A stretch of 64,000 bases of DNA. Source: CAVTWY01 sp963738615. GTDB lineage: Bacteria > Pseudomonadota > Gammaproteobacteria > Burkholderiales > Burkholderiaceae_C. A model generated the notes under the pieces. The model saw only the letters and a program-made list of their open reading frames with translations, made no database searches and was not told the origin of the DNA. The stretch lies in NCBI GenBank assembly GCA_963738615.1, contig CAVTXI010000012.1, positions 310,001 to 374,000 of the forward strand, in the 5' to 3' direction. Position 1 is the first letter of the stretch. Each line of letters begins with the position of its first letter. Below are positions 29,030-38,741 of the stretch, piece by piece. The translations under genes and the position numbers were made by a program.

Positions 29030-31228
29030 TTCGCACCTCCACTCTGCATCGCCCACAGCTTCGCGTACGTCCCGTTCGTCGTCTCGAGCAGGGCTTCGTG
29101 CGGGCCGCTTTCGATGACGCGCCCCTGCTCCATCACGACGATGCGATGCGCGTGGCGCACGGCCGACAAGCGGTGCGCGATCACGATCACCGTGCGGCCG
29201 TGGCAGATCGCCGCCATGTTCTTCTGGATCACGGCTTCGCTTTCGTAGTCGAGCGCGCTGGTGGCCTCGTCGAAGATCAGGATGCGCGGGTTGGTGAACA
29301 GGGCCCGCGCGATGGCGACGCGCTGGCGCTGGCCGCCGCTCAAGCCTGCACCCTGCTCGCCGACGAGCGTGTCGTAGCCCTCGGGCAGTTCGCTGATGAA
29401 CTCGTGCGCACCGGCCAGGTGGGCCGCGTGCATCACCGCCTCGATCGGCGCGGCCGGGTCGGCCATCGCGATGTTCTCGCGCACGCTGCGGTTGAACAGC
29501 CAGTTGTCTTGCAGCACCACGCCGATCTGGCGGCGCAGCTGAGCCGCGTCGATCAGGCTGATGTCGATGCCGTCGACCAGCACCCGGCCCTGCTCGGGTA
29601 CGTACAGGCGCTGCACCAGCTTCGTCAACGTGCTCTTGCCCGAGCCCGAACGGCCGACGATGCCGATGACCTGGCCGGGCGCGATGTCCAGGCTCACGCC
29701 GTTCAGCGCCGGCTTGGCTTCGGGGCGGTAGCGGAAGACGACGTGGTCGAAGCTGACCTTGCCTTTGACCGCGGGCAGTTGCACTGCGGCGCTGGGCGGC
29801 ACTTCGGTGCGGGTGTTCAGGATGTCGCCCAGGCGGCGCATCGAAATGCCGGTCTGCTGGAAGTCGGTCCACATCTGCGCGATGCGCAGAATCGGTTGCG
29901 CCACACGCTGCGCGAACATGTTGAAGGCGACGAACATGCCCACGCTCATCGCCCCTTCCATCACCAGGTGCGCGCCGTACCAGAGGGTGGCTGCCGACAC
30001 CAGTTTGCCGATCAGGCCGATGCCTTCGTGCGCGAACGACGCGAGCGTGCCGGTGCGGAACGACGCGCTGACGTAGGCGGCGAGTTGGTTGTCCCACTTG
30101 CGCGCCAACTGCGGCTCGAGCGCGCCGGCCTTGACGGTCTGCATGCCGGTGACGGTCTCGACCAGCAGCGCCTGGTTCTCGGCGCCGCGGGCGAACTTTT
30201 CGTCGAGGCGCTTGCGCAGCACGGGAACGATGAGCAGGCTGATGCCGACATACAGCGGCAGGCTCGACAGCACGATCAGCGTCAACGGCACGCTGTACGC
30301 GAACATCACCGCGATGAAGACGACCGAGAACAGTAGGTCCAGCACCAGCGTCAGCGCGTTGCCGGTCAGGAAGGCTGCGGATGTTCTCGAGCTCACGCAC
30401 CCGCGCCACCGAGTCACCGACACGTCGTGCTTCGAAGTACGCCAGCGGCAGCGCGAGCAGGTGCCGGAACAGCCGCGCGCCGAGTTCGACGTCGATGCGG
30501 CTGGTGGTGTGGCTGAAGACGTAGGTGCGCAGGGCGTTGAGCACGCTCTCGAAGACCACCACCACGATCAGGCCGATGACCAGCACGTCCAGCGTGTTCA
30601 TCCCCCGATGCACCAGCACCTTGTCCATCACCGCCTGAAAGAACAGCGGCGAGACCAGCGCGAAGAGCTGGAGGAACAGGCTGATGACCAGCGCTTCGCC
30701 GAACAGGCGCCGGTACTTGACGAGCGACGGTACGAACCAGCTGAAGTCGAACTTCGCCAGTTCGCCGACGAGCGCCGCGCGGCTGGTGACGAGGATCAAC
30801 TCGCCGGTCCAGCGGGCCGCGAACGCGTCGAGTGGCTCGATCGTTGGGCGGCTGCCCGCCGAGCCGGCGTCCTGAGTCAACACACGCTGCTTGTCGCATT
30901 GCGCAAGCACGATCCAGCGGCCGTCTTGCATCAGGGCAAGTGCAGGCAGCGCGGCGAGCTCGAGCCGTTCGATCGACGAGCGGCTGCGCTTGGCGGTCAG
31001 GCCGAGTTGTTTGGCCGCAAGCAGGACGCAATCGGCCGTCAGCGCTTCATTCGGCGATCGGCCGAGCGCATGGCGCAAGGCTGCGGGCTCGGCGGCCACG
31101 TGGTGCAGCCGTGCGACGACGCACAGTACGGCCAACGGATCACCGACGGGCGCGACGGTGTCGTCAGGCGCAACGAGTTCTTCGGCCAGGCGCGGGTCGA
31201 CCGCTGCCGCCGGTAGTGCGAGTGCCAC
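29026..31228 (-). CDS. HlyB-type type I secretion ABC exporter (one frameshift)
   Basis: The start is the GTG at 31228 behind GAGG. With one extra base near 30373 removed, it gives 733 residues, normal for HlyB/RtxB. An N-terminal C39-like domain (about residues 1-140) lacks the catalytic Cys context of true C39 peptidases, as in HlyB. It is followed by the membrane domain (ALVISLFLQLFALVSPLFFQ, HTTSRIDVELGARLFRHLLA) and the ATPase: Walker A GIVGRSGSGKST, signature AGLSGGQRQRVAIARAL, Walker B RILIFDEATSALD, and HRLSAV. The system exports RTX proteins with uncleaved C-terminal signals directly to the medium. The likely cargo is the lipase-RTX protein. HlyD follows with ATGA coupling. Confidence 0.88.
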
Positions 31229-31463
31229 GAGATTCCTCTCCCTTGTTCGCTCTGCGGGGGGCTCGAGCGACGGGGCCGGAGGATAGAGACATGTGTTTGT
31301 GCCGTCGAGAGCGTTGTGTATGTCACGTGCGACTCGGGCAGCGAACGGAGGGGAACCTCTATCGAGGTGTGCCACGTCAAGCGTGACGAATGTCACGCTC
31401 GCCAGTTACCGTTAGGACGACTCACGCAGTATTCGAGGTGGAAAGCCGCCGTTCGGAATAACT

Positions 31464-33318
31464 TCAGAAATGCTCGTCGTCGATCTCGAGCGCGCTGGTG
31501 TCGCCTTGCATCACGGGCGCGAGCCATGCCTGAACTTTCGGCAACTCGTGCGCGCAGAAATATCGAGCCGCAGCAACGGCGCCCTTCGCACGAGTCGACG
31601 TCGACGCGCGCGACGCGAGCGCCACGTCGAGCCACATCCACGCGACCACCATGTGGCCGAAGGCTTCCATGTATGGCGTGGCGTTGACGAGTGCGCGCGC
31701 GGGGTCGCCGCTGGCCCATGCGGCCTTCGTCGCCTTGCCGACGAGCGCCAGCGCCTGCGCGAGTGCGTTCGCGCCTTCGGCCAGGTCGGCGTCGTGGCCC
31801 GCGCGTTCGATCGTCGCCTGCATGCGCTGCGCCAGCAGCTTCAGCCCCGCCCCGCCGTCCATCACGACCTTGCGTCCCAGCAGGTCCATCGCCTGAATGC
31901 CGTGCGTGCCCTCGTGGATCATGTTCAGGCGGTTGTCGCGCCAGTGCTGTTCGACCGCGAAGTCGCGCGTGTAGCCGTAGCCGCCGTGGATCTGGATCGC
32001 GAGCGAGTTCGCTTCGAGGCACCACTGGCTGGGGAAGCTCTTGACGATCGGCGTCAGGACGTCGAGCAGCAGCGCGGCTTCGCGTGACTGCGGCTTCAGC
32101 GTCCCGTGTGCTGCTCGTCGACGAGGCGCGCGGCGTACAGGCCCAGCGCCAGCCCGCCTTCGACGTAGGCCTTCTGCGCCAGCAGCATGCGGCGCACGTC
32201 GGCGTGACGAATGATCGGGACTTGCGGTTGCGACGCGTCTTTGCCCTGCGGGCCGACACGGGCGACCTTGCGCGCGGTCACGCGCGTATTGCAGGCTTGC
32301 TTCGTAGCCGGCGTGGCCGAGCATCACTGCGCCCAGGCCGACGCCGATGCGCGCCTCGTTCATCATGTGGAACATGCAGCAGCAGGCCTGCGCCGGGCTT
32401 GCCGACGAGGTAGCCGACGGCGCCGGGTTTCGCGCCTTCCGTGCCCTTCACGGGGAACTTGCCCTCGCCGAAGTTCAGCAGCGTGTTCGTCGTGCCGCGA
32501 TAGCCCAGCTTGTGGTTCAGCCCCGCCAACGCGACGTCGTTGCGCTCGCCGGTCAGGCGCCCATCGGCGTCGACCATCATCTTCGGCACGATGAAGAGCG
32601 ACAGCCCTTTCACGCCCGGCTGGGTGCGGCCTTCGTCGTCGGCGATCTTCGCCAGCACCAGGTGGACGATGTTCTCGGTCAGCTCGTGTTCGCCGCCCGA
32701 GATCCACATCTTGTTGCCGCGCAGGCGATAGCGCGGGCCCAGCGGATCGGCTTGGGCGCCTTCGCCATCGGGCACCGCGCGCGTGGCCACGTCGCTCAGC
32801 GACGAGCCCGCCTGCGGCTCGCTCAGGCACATCGTGCCGAACCATCGGCCTTCGAATTCGGCCGCGGCGAACACCGCCTTCTGCCGCTCGGTGCCGTGCG
32901 CCATCAACAGGTTGGCGTTGCCTTTGGTGAGCAGCGCGTAGCCGCTCATCGATACGCTGGCGGCCTTGAAGAAGCTGTTGGCCGCCATCTCGATCACGCA
33001 CGGCAGCTGCATGCCGCCGACCGACGCGTCTTGCGCCGCGGCCATCATGCCCGACTCGACGTACGCGGCGACCGCGTCGTGCGTCGCGCGCGGCAGCGTC
33101 ACGCGCTCGCCGTCGGCCTGTTGCTCGACTCGCGGCTCTTGCGTGTCGGACAGGCGATTGAACGGCGCGAAGCGTTCGCGCGCGATGCGCTCGCAGGTGT
33201 CGAGCACCTGCGCGAAGGTTTCGCGGTTGTGGTCGGCGAAGCGCGCTCGCGTGCAGAGGTCTTCGACGCGAAGCCAGTCGTGCAGCAGGAAGTCGAGCGT
33301 GGCGCGAAGCATCGCCAT
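31464..33318 (-). CDS. Acyl-CoA dehydrogenase of the long (~600 residue) DmdC-like family (three frameshifts)
   Basis: The start is the ATG at 33318 with AAGGAG. Correcting an extra base near 32379, another near 32258 and one missing base near 32103 gives 617 residues. That agrees with the family of 3-methylmercaptopropionyl-CoA dehydrogenase-like enzymes. Visible blocks are WFGTMCLSEPQAGSSLSDVA, the flavin-site strand NKMWISGGEHELTENIVHLV, FHMMNEARIGVGLGAVMLGH, and ANSLAIQIHGGYGYTRDFAV near the C-terminus. The enzyme oxidises an acyl-CoA to the 2-enoyl-CoA with transfer of electrons to ETF. It is the last gene of the beta-oxidation operon 37514-31464. Confidence 0.85.
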
Positions 33319-33332
33319 CGTCGACTCCTTCG

Positions 33333-33755
33333 TCAGCCGCGTGCCGTCGTCACGGCCATCGTCGCCGTCACCTTCGCGACCAGCGTGCGTTCGGTGCCTT
33401 GCACGCACCAGACCTCGGCTTCGGTGAACATGACGTTGCGGCCGGGCTTGATCACCTCGGCGATGCACTCGAGGTGCTGGCCCTGCGCGGCGCGCAGCAG
33501 GCTGTTCTTCACCTCGGCGGTCATCACCCAGTGGCCCGGCGGCGCCATGGTTTGCGCCGCGGCGCCCATGGTGTGGTCGGCCAGCGTGGTGGTCACGCCC
33601 GCGTGCACGTGGCCGGTGTGCTGGTAGTGGCGCGGCTGAAGCGCCATGCGCGTGGTGACCTTGCCCTTGTCGCACGCCACGGGCTCGATGCCCATGTCGA
33701 CCATGAAGGGCGCGGCGCGGAAGAAGCCGCGAAGCGATTCGAGATCAGCGGCCAT
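33333..33755 (-). CDS. PaaI-family hotdog thioesterase (first copy in the beta-oxidation operon)
   Basis: The start is the ATG at 33755 (MAADLESLRGFFRAAPF) with GGAG upstream, overlapping the preceding gene by 11 bases. The product is about 140 residues. The hotdog signature is present (HTGHVHAGVTTTLADHTMG), with strands MTAEVKNSLLRAAQGQHLE and NVMFTEAEVWCVQG. It would hydrolyse acyl-CoA intermediates. A second, different thioesterase lies directly upstream, so the two may form a heteromer or act on different chain lengths. Confidence 0.78.
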   Translation of the reverse strand: MAADLESLRGFFRAAPFMVDMGIEPVACDKGKVTTRMALQPRHYQHTGHVHAGVTTTLADHTMGAAAQTMAPPGHWVMTAEVKNSLLRAAQGQHLECIAEVIKPGRNVMFTEAEVWCVQGTERTLVAKVTATMAVTTARG

Positions 33756-34197
33756 CGGTCTTCTCCTCACCCAACGCGACGATGGTGCCTTGCGCGATGG
33801 CGCACAGGCGTTCCTGTTTGCCGACGACCGCGAACACGTCGCAGCGGCACACCGCCTGCGCGCGGCCGATCGACAGCGCTTCGGCGCGCGCGATCAGGCG
33901 TTCGCCCTGCGCCGGGCGCACGTAGTTGATCTTGAACTCCGACGTGACCACCGGCACGCGCATCGCAGTGCCGCCGGCGTAGGTCAGTGCGTTGTCGGCC
34001 AGGTAGCTGACCACGCCGCCGTGCGCGAAGCCGTGCTGCTGCTTCAAATCGTCACGCAACAGCAGCTCGAGCTGCACCTTGCCGGGTGTCAGCAGCGTGA
34101 GCTCGGCCCCCAGCAGGCGGCTGAACGGCTGGCTTGCCAGCACCTCGCGGCCCATCGCGAGGAACACCTCGGGGGACGCGGTGACGTTTGCGCTCAT
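33745..34197 (-). CDS. PaaI-family hotdog thioesterase (second copy)
   Basis: The product has 150 residues from the ATG at 34197. It has QQHGFAHGGVVSYLADNALT, the PaaI signature, and VTSEFKINYVRPAQGERLIA. It lies 12 bp after the thiolase stop and overlaps the next thioesterase gene by 11 bases, so it is firmly in the operon. The sequence differs enough from its neighbour that the pair is an old duplication or two recruitments. Confidence 0.78.
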   Translation of the reverse strand: MSANVTASPEVFLAMGREVLASQPFSRLLGAELTLLTPGKVQLELLLRDDLKQQHGFAHGGVVSYLADNALTYAGGTAMRVPVVTSEFKINYVRPAQGERLIARAEALSIGRAQAVCRCDVFAVVGKQERLCAIAQGTIVALGEEKTDGR

Positions 34198-34209
34198 GGC
34201 GTCGCTGAT

Positions 34210-35385
34210 TCAAAGCACTTCGAACACACCCGCTGCACCCATGCCACCGCCAATGCACATGGTGACGCACACGCGCTTGGCGCCGCGGCGCTTGCCTTCG
34301 ATGAGCGCGTGGCCCGTCAGCCGCTGGCCGCTCATGCCGTAGGGGTGGCCGACGGCGATCGCGCCGCCGTTGACGTTCAGGCGATCGAGCGGGATGCCGA
34401 GCTTGTCGGCGCAATACAGCACCTGCACCGCGAAGGCCTCGTTCAATTCCCACAGGTCGATGTCGCTGACCTTCAAGCCCAGGCGCGACAGCACCTTCGG
34501 CACCGCGAACACCGGGCCGATGCCCATTTCGTCGGGCTCGCAGCCTGCCACCGCAAAGCCGAGGAAGCGGCCCAGCGGTACCAGGCCCTTCTTCTGCGCG
34601 TAGGCGTCGCTGACCACCACGCAAGCGCCCGCGCCGTCGCTGAACTGGCTGGCGTTGCCCGCGCTGACCACGCCGCCGGGCATCGCGGTGCGAATGTCCC
34701 TGATCGAATCGAAGGTCGTGCCTTCGCGCAGGCCTTCGTCGGCGCTGACGGTCACTTCCTTGCTGCGCATGCCCATCACCGCGTCGGCCACGCCCGCGGT
34801 CACGGTGATCGGCGCGATCTCGTCTTTGAACTTGCCGGCGGCCTGCGCGGCGCAGGCCTTCTGCTGGCTTTCGGCGCCGAAGTGGTCCATGCGCTCACGC
34901 GGCATGTTGTAGCGCTTGGCGACGGTCTCGGCGGTCTGAAGCATCGACCAGTAGATCTCGGGCTTCTTCTCGATCAGCGCAGGGTCTTTGAACATGTGCT
35001 GGTTCATCTCTTGCTGCACGCAAGAGATGCTTTCGACACCACCGGCCACGTACACGTCGCCCTCACCGGCCAGGATGCGTTGCGACGCCATCGCGATGGT
35101 CTGCAGGCCGCTCGAGCAGAAGCGGTTGACCGTGACGCCGCTGACGCTGATGGGCAGGCCCGCGCGCAGCGCCGCCTGGCGCGCGATGTTCCAGCCGGTG
35201 GCGCCCTCGGGGTTGGCGCAGCCCAGGATCACGTCTTCGATCGCGCCAGGGTCGACCTTCGCGCGATCGACGGCCGCCTTCACGGCGTGCCCGCCCAGCG
35301 TGGCGCCGTGGGTCATGTTGAAGGCGCCCTTCCAGCTCTTGGCGAGCGGCGTGCGGGCGGTGGAGACGATGACGGCGTTGGTCAT
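34210..35385 (-). CDS. fadA: Acetyl-CoA acyltransferase (3-ketoacyl-CoA thiolase)
   Basis: The product has 391 residues, a typical degradative thiolase. The nucleophile cysteine lies in VTVNRFCSSGLQTIAMAS (near residue 90). The second half has NVNGGAIAVGHPYGMSGQR with the catalytic His, and VCVTMCIGGGMGAAGVFE with the second Cys. It cleaves 3-ketoacyl-CoA with CoA to acetyl-CoA and the shortened acyl-CoA. It follows the FadJ/FadB-type gene by 18 bp, the usual partner order. The symbol is used for the role; orthology to E. coli fadA is not tested. Confidence 0.88.
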   Translation of the reverse strand: MTNAVIVSTARTPLAKSWKGAFNMTHGATLGGHAVKAAVDRAKVDPGAIEDVILGCANPEGATGWNIARQAALRAGLPISVSGVTVNRFCSSGLQTIAMASQRILAGEGDVYVAGGVESISCVQQEMNQHMFKDPALIEKKPEIYWSMLQTAETVAKRYNMPRERMDHFGAESQQKACAAQAAGKFKDEIAPITVTAGVADAVMGMRSKEVTVSADEGLREGTTFDSIRDIRTAMPGGVVSAGNASQFSDGAGACVVVSDAYAQKKGLVPLGRFLGFAVAGCEPDEMGIGPVFAVPKVLSRLGLKVSDIDLWELNEAFAVQVLYCADKLGIPLDRLNVNGGAIAVGHPYGMSGQRLTGHALIEGKRRGAKRVCVTMCIGGGMGAAGVFEVL

Positions 35386-35403
35386 GGTGATGTGGTTCCT
35401 GTG

Positions 35404-37514
35404 TCAGACGAGCGGCTTGCCTTCGCGCGACCAGCTTCTCGAGCAGCGGCGCCGGCTTCCAGCTCGCGGCGTCGTCGTGCGGGTTCTTGGCGAAGGCCTT
35501 CATCGTCTGCACGACGTTGAAGATGCCTTGCGTGTCGGCATAACACATCGGCCCGCCGCGGTGCAGCGGGAAGCCGTAGCCGGTGAGGTAGACCATGTCG
35601 ATGTCGCTGGCCTTGCTGGCGATGCCTTCGTCGAGGATCTTCGCGCCTTCGTTGACCAGCGAATACACAAGGCGATGCACGATCTCGTCGTCGCTGATCT
35701 TGCGCGGCGTCACGCCCAGCGTCTTGCGGTGGTCGGCGATCATCTTGTCGACTTCGGGTGACGGGATCGCGTCGCGCTTGCCGGCGGCGTAGTCGTACCA
35801 GCCCTTGCCGGTCTTCTGGCCGTAGCGGCCCATTTCGCACAGCAGGTCGGCCGTCTTGCTGTAGCGCATGTCGGGCTTCTCGAGGTAGCGGCGCTTGCGG
35901 ATCGCCCAGCCGATGTCGTTGCCCGCCAGGTCGCCCATGCGGAACGGCCCCATCGCGAAGCCGAACTTCTCGACCGCGCGGTCCACCTGCTGCGGCGTGG
36001 CGCCCTCTTCGAGCAGAAAGCCGGCCTGGCGCGAGTACTGCTCGATCATGCGGTTGCCGATGAAGCCGTCGCATACGCCGCTGACGACCGCGGTCTTGCG
36101 AATCGTCTTCGCCAGTTGCATCACGGTGGCCAGCACGTCTTTGCTGGTCTTGGCGCCACGCACGACCTCGAGCAGCTTCATCACGTTGGCGGGGCTGAAG
36201 AAGTGCAGGCCGACCACGTCTTGCGGGCGCTTGGTGAACGATGCGATCTTGTTGACGTCGAGCGTCGACGTGTTGCTGGCGAGGATGGCGCCGGGCTTCA
36301 TCACCTCGTCGAGCGTCTTGAACACCTCTTCCTTGACCCGCATGTCTTCGAACACGGCTTCGATCACCAGGTCGGCGTCCTTCACGCTTTCGTACGACAA
36401 CGTGCTCGACAGCAGCGCCATTCGCTCGTCGAACTTCTCGGGCTTCAGCTTGCCCTTCTTGACCTGCGCGTCGTAGTTCTTGCGGATCGTCGCAATGCCG
36501 CGGTCCAGCGCGTCCTGCTTCGTCTCGAGGATCGTCACCGGAATGCCGACGTTGAGGAAGTTCATGCTGATGCCGCCGCCCATCGTGCCGGCGCCGATCA
36601 CGGCCACCTTCGCGATCTTGCGCACGGGCGTGTCTTCGGGCACGTCGGGGATCTTGCTGGCGGCGCGTTCGCCGAAGAAGGCGTGGCGCAGGGCTTTGCA
36701 CTCGGGCGTCACCATCAACCCGAGGAAGGCCGCGCGCTCGGCGAGCATGCCGTCTTCGAAGGTCTTCGCTTTGAAGGCTTCCTGCACGCAGTCGACGCAA
36801 CGTTCGGGCGCGGGGAAGTTCTTCGCCATCGCGCGCGCAGTGTTGCGCGCGAACTGGAAGTAGGCGTCGGGGTTCGGATGCTCGAGCTTCAGGTCGCGCA
36901 CGCGCGGCAGCGGGCGCCGGTGTCGCGTGCTGATCGGCCACCTCGAGCGCCAACGCGCAAGCCGCGCCGACCACGTCGCTGTCGACCAGCTTCGACAGCA
37001 GCTTTTGCCCGGGAATCGAGAACAGCAGTTCGCTCTTCACCGGCTCGCCGCTCACGATCATGTTCAGCGCGGTTTCCACGCCCAGCGCGCGCGGCAGGCG
37101 TTGCGTGCCGCCGGCACCGGGTACCAGGCCGATCTTCACTTCGGGCAACGCGATCGGAATGCCCTTCAGCGCCACGCGGTAATGGCAACCCATCGAAAGC
37201 TCGAGCCCGCCACCCATCGTCACGCCGTTCAGCGCCGCCACGATCGGCTTGGTGGCGTTGTCGCCCATGCGGATCAGCGACAGCAGGTTGGGTTCGGCCA
37301 GGGCCTTGGGCGACCCGAACTCCTTGATGTCGGCCCCGCCGCAGAAGGCTTTGCCGCCACCGGTGAGCACCACGGCCTTCACCGTCGGGTCGGCCATCGC
37401 GCGGTCGAAGCCATCGGCAATGCCAACCCGCGTGTCGTGACCCAGCCCGTTCACCGGTGGGTTGTTCATCGTGATGACGGCGACTGCGCCACGCAGCTCG
37501 TAGCTTGCGCTCAT
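35404..37514 (-). CDS. fadJ: Multifunctional enoyl-CoA hydratase / 3-hydroxyacyl-CoA dehydrogenase (FadJ/FadB type, two frameshifts)
   Basis: It starts at the ATG at 37514 behind AAGGAG. Two extra bases, near 36903 and 35428, break the frame. Without them the protein is 702 residues, the normal size. The N-terminal hydratase domain has AVVLTGGGKAFCGGADIKEF and ALNGVTMGGGLELSMGCHYR. The dehydrogenase domain has VAVIGAGTMGGGISMNFLNV, the NAD site, and LHFFSPANVMKLLEVVRG. The C-terminal domain ends near VAEGKPLV. It carries out hydration and oxidation in beta-oxidation and leads the operon with the thiolase, two thioesterases and the acyl-CoA dehydrogenase. Confidence 0.86.
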
Positions 37515-37621
37515 GAAGTGCTCCTTGGGATCTCGGTAGGTTCGGGGCATTCTATGGAGGGGAACCCATCCTGTTCGGGCGAATCGCAACCCTGTCGTAT
37601 CGTGAAGGTGTGGTGTTCCCC

Positions 37622-38740
37622 ATGTGCCCCATGCGCCGTTCGATCTTGCTGGCTGCCGCCCTGCTGTCTTTGGTTGCGTCGCCGGCACGCGCCGACCGAC
37701 TGGAAGACGACTTCGACACCGTCTGGGAAGCCACCTGGGACGAACGTGGCACACCGCAGATGCTGAAGCGCTGGGAGCAGCCGATCCGCTACCGCTTCAG
37801 CGGCGCCGATGCAAAGCGCCACCGCGAGTTCGTGCTGACGGCGCTGACCGCCGCTTCACAAGCCGCTGGCGTGACCTTCAGCGAAGCCGCCGCCGACGAG
37901 ACCCCGAACCTCGAGATCGACATCGGCGATCACCCGGCGTTGCCAGACAGCGTGGGCTGCGCCACGCTGGTCGAGCCCCGCCCCGACTTCGCCATCGCCC
38001 GCGTGCGCCTGCGGCTGCGCAGCCAGGTCGCCTGGGCCTGCGCACACCACGAGGTCATGCATGCGATGGGTGTCGTGGGCCACCCCTCCGGCCGGTCGGT
38101 GCTGAGCTACTTCCCGCCGCGCACCGACACATTGATGGACCTCGACCGCCTGATGCTCGCCGCTTGGCACGACCCGAAGCTGCGGCGCGGCGCCTCGCCG
38201 TTCGAGATCCTGTGGACCGCTTCCCTGCGCGTCGTGCAGCAGCCCGAGTTGGGCATCGACGCAGCGCAAGCGATGCAGCGTCGCCAAGCCTATTTCGACA
38301 AGCGCATCGACGAGATGAAGGCCTTTGCTTCGGGCCAAGGTGACGTGCCGACGATCATCAAGCGCTCGGGACGTGCGAGCGGCACGCACATCGACGAAGC
38401 ACGCTTGCAGATGGCGTACTTCATCGGCCGGATCCATCACCTCGGTATCGGCGTGGCGCGCGGTCGCGAACAGACCGTGCATTGGTACAAACACGCCGCG
38501 CAGCGCGCGCACGTCCCCTCGCAGTTCATGCTGTCCATGGTGCTTGGCGAAGGGGCAAAAGCCGACCCGGTGGAAGCGCACCGGTGGATGGCCGCCGCAG
38601 CGCGCGCGGGCAACACCGCTGCGGTTCAAAGGCTGGCGCAGATCGAGGAGCGCATGAACGCCGAGTCGCTCGCCAAGGCTCGGGCCCTCGGGCCGCATGT
38701 GCCGACTTCGACGCCAGCGTCGCCAGCGTCGCCACCATGA
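37622..38740 (+). CDS. Exported protein with HExxHxxG site and Sel1 repeats (DUF2927-like)
   Basis: The ATG at 37622 gives about 372 residues; an ATG at 37631 and upstream GTGs are alternatives, since no strong ribosome-binding site decides. A signal peptide (SILLAAALLSLVASPARA) is followed by a domain (QPIRYRFSGADAKRHREFVL, NLEIDIGDHPALPDSVGCAT) that resembles DUF2927. Near residue 142 is HHEVMHAMGVVGHPSG, an HExxHxxG motif typical of zinc metallopeptidases. The C-terminal 110 residues hold two Sel1-type repeats (ARLQMAYFIGRIHHLGIGVA; AEHRW-like WMAAAARAGNTAAVQRLAQI). It is divergent from the beta-oxidation operon. Peptidase activity is inferred only. Confidence 0.65.
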   Translation: MCPMRRSILLAAALLSLVASPARADRLEDDFDTVWEATWDERGTPQMLKRWEQPIRYRFSGADAKRHREFVLTALTAASQAAGVTFSEAAADETPNLEIDIGDHPALPDSVGCATLVEPRPDFAIARVRLRLRSQVAWACAHHEVMHAMGVVGHPSGRSVLSYFPPRTDTLMDLDRLMLAAWHDPKLRRGASPFEILWTASLRVVQQPELGIDAAQAMQRRQAYFDKRIDEMKAFASGQGDVPTIIKRSGRASGTHIDEARLQMAYFIGRIHHLGIGVARGREQTVHWYKHAAQRAHVPSQFMLSMVLGEGAKADPVEAHRWMAAAARAGNTAAVQRLAQIEERMNAESLAKARALGPHVPTSTPASPASPP

Positions 38741-38741
38741 C

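Noticed and set aside
33646..35520. Long plus-strand open frame opposite the thiolase and thioesterase genes (624 codons)
   Set aside because: The opposite strand encodes well-recognised enzymes; the plus frame has no recognisable protein features.
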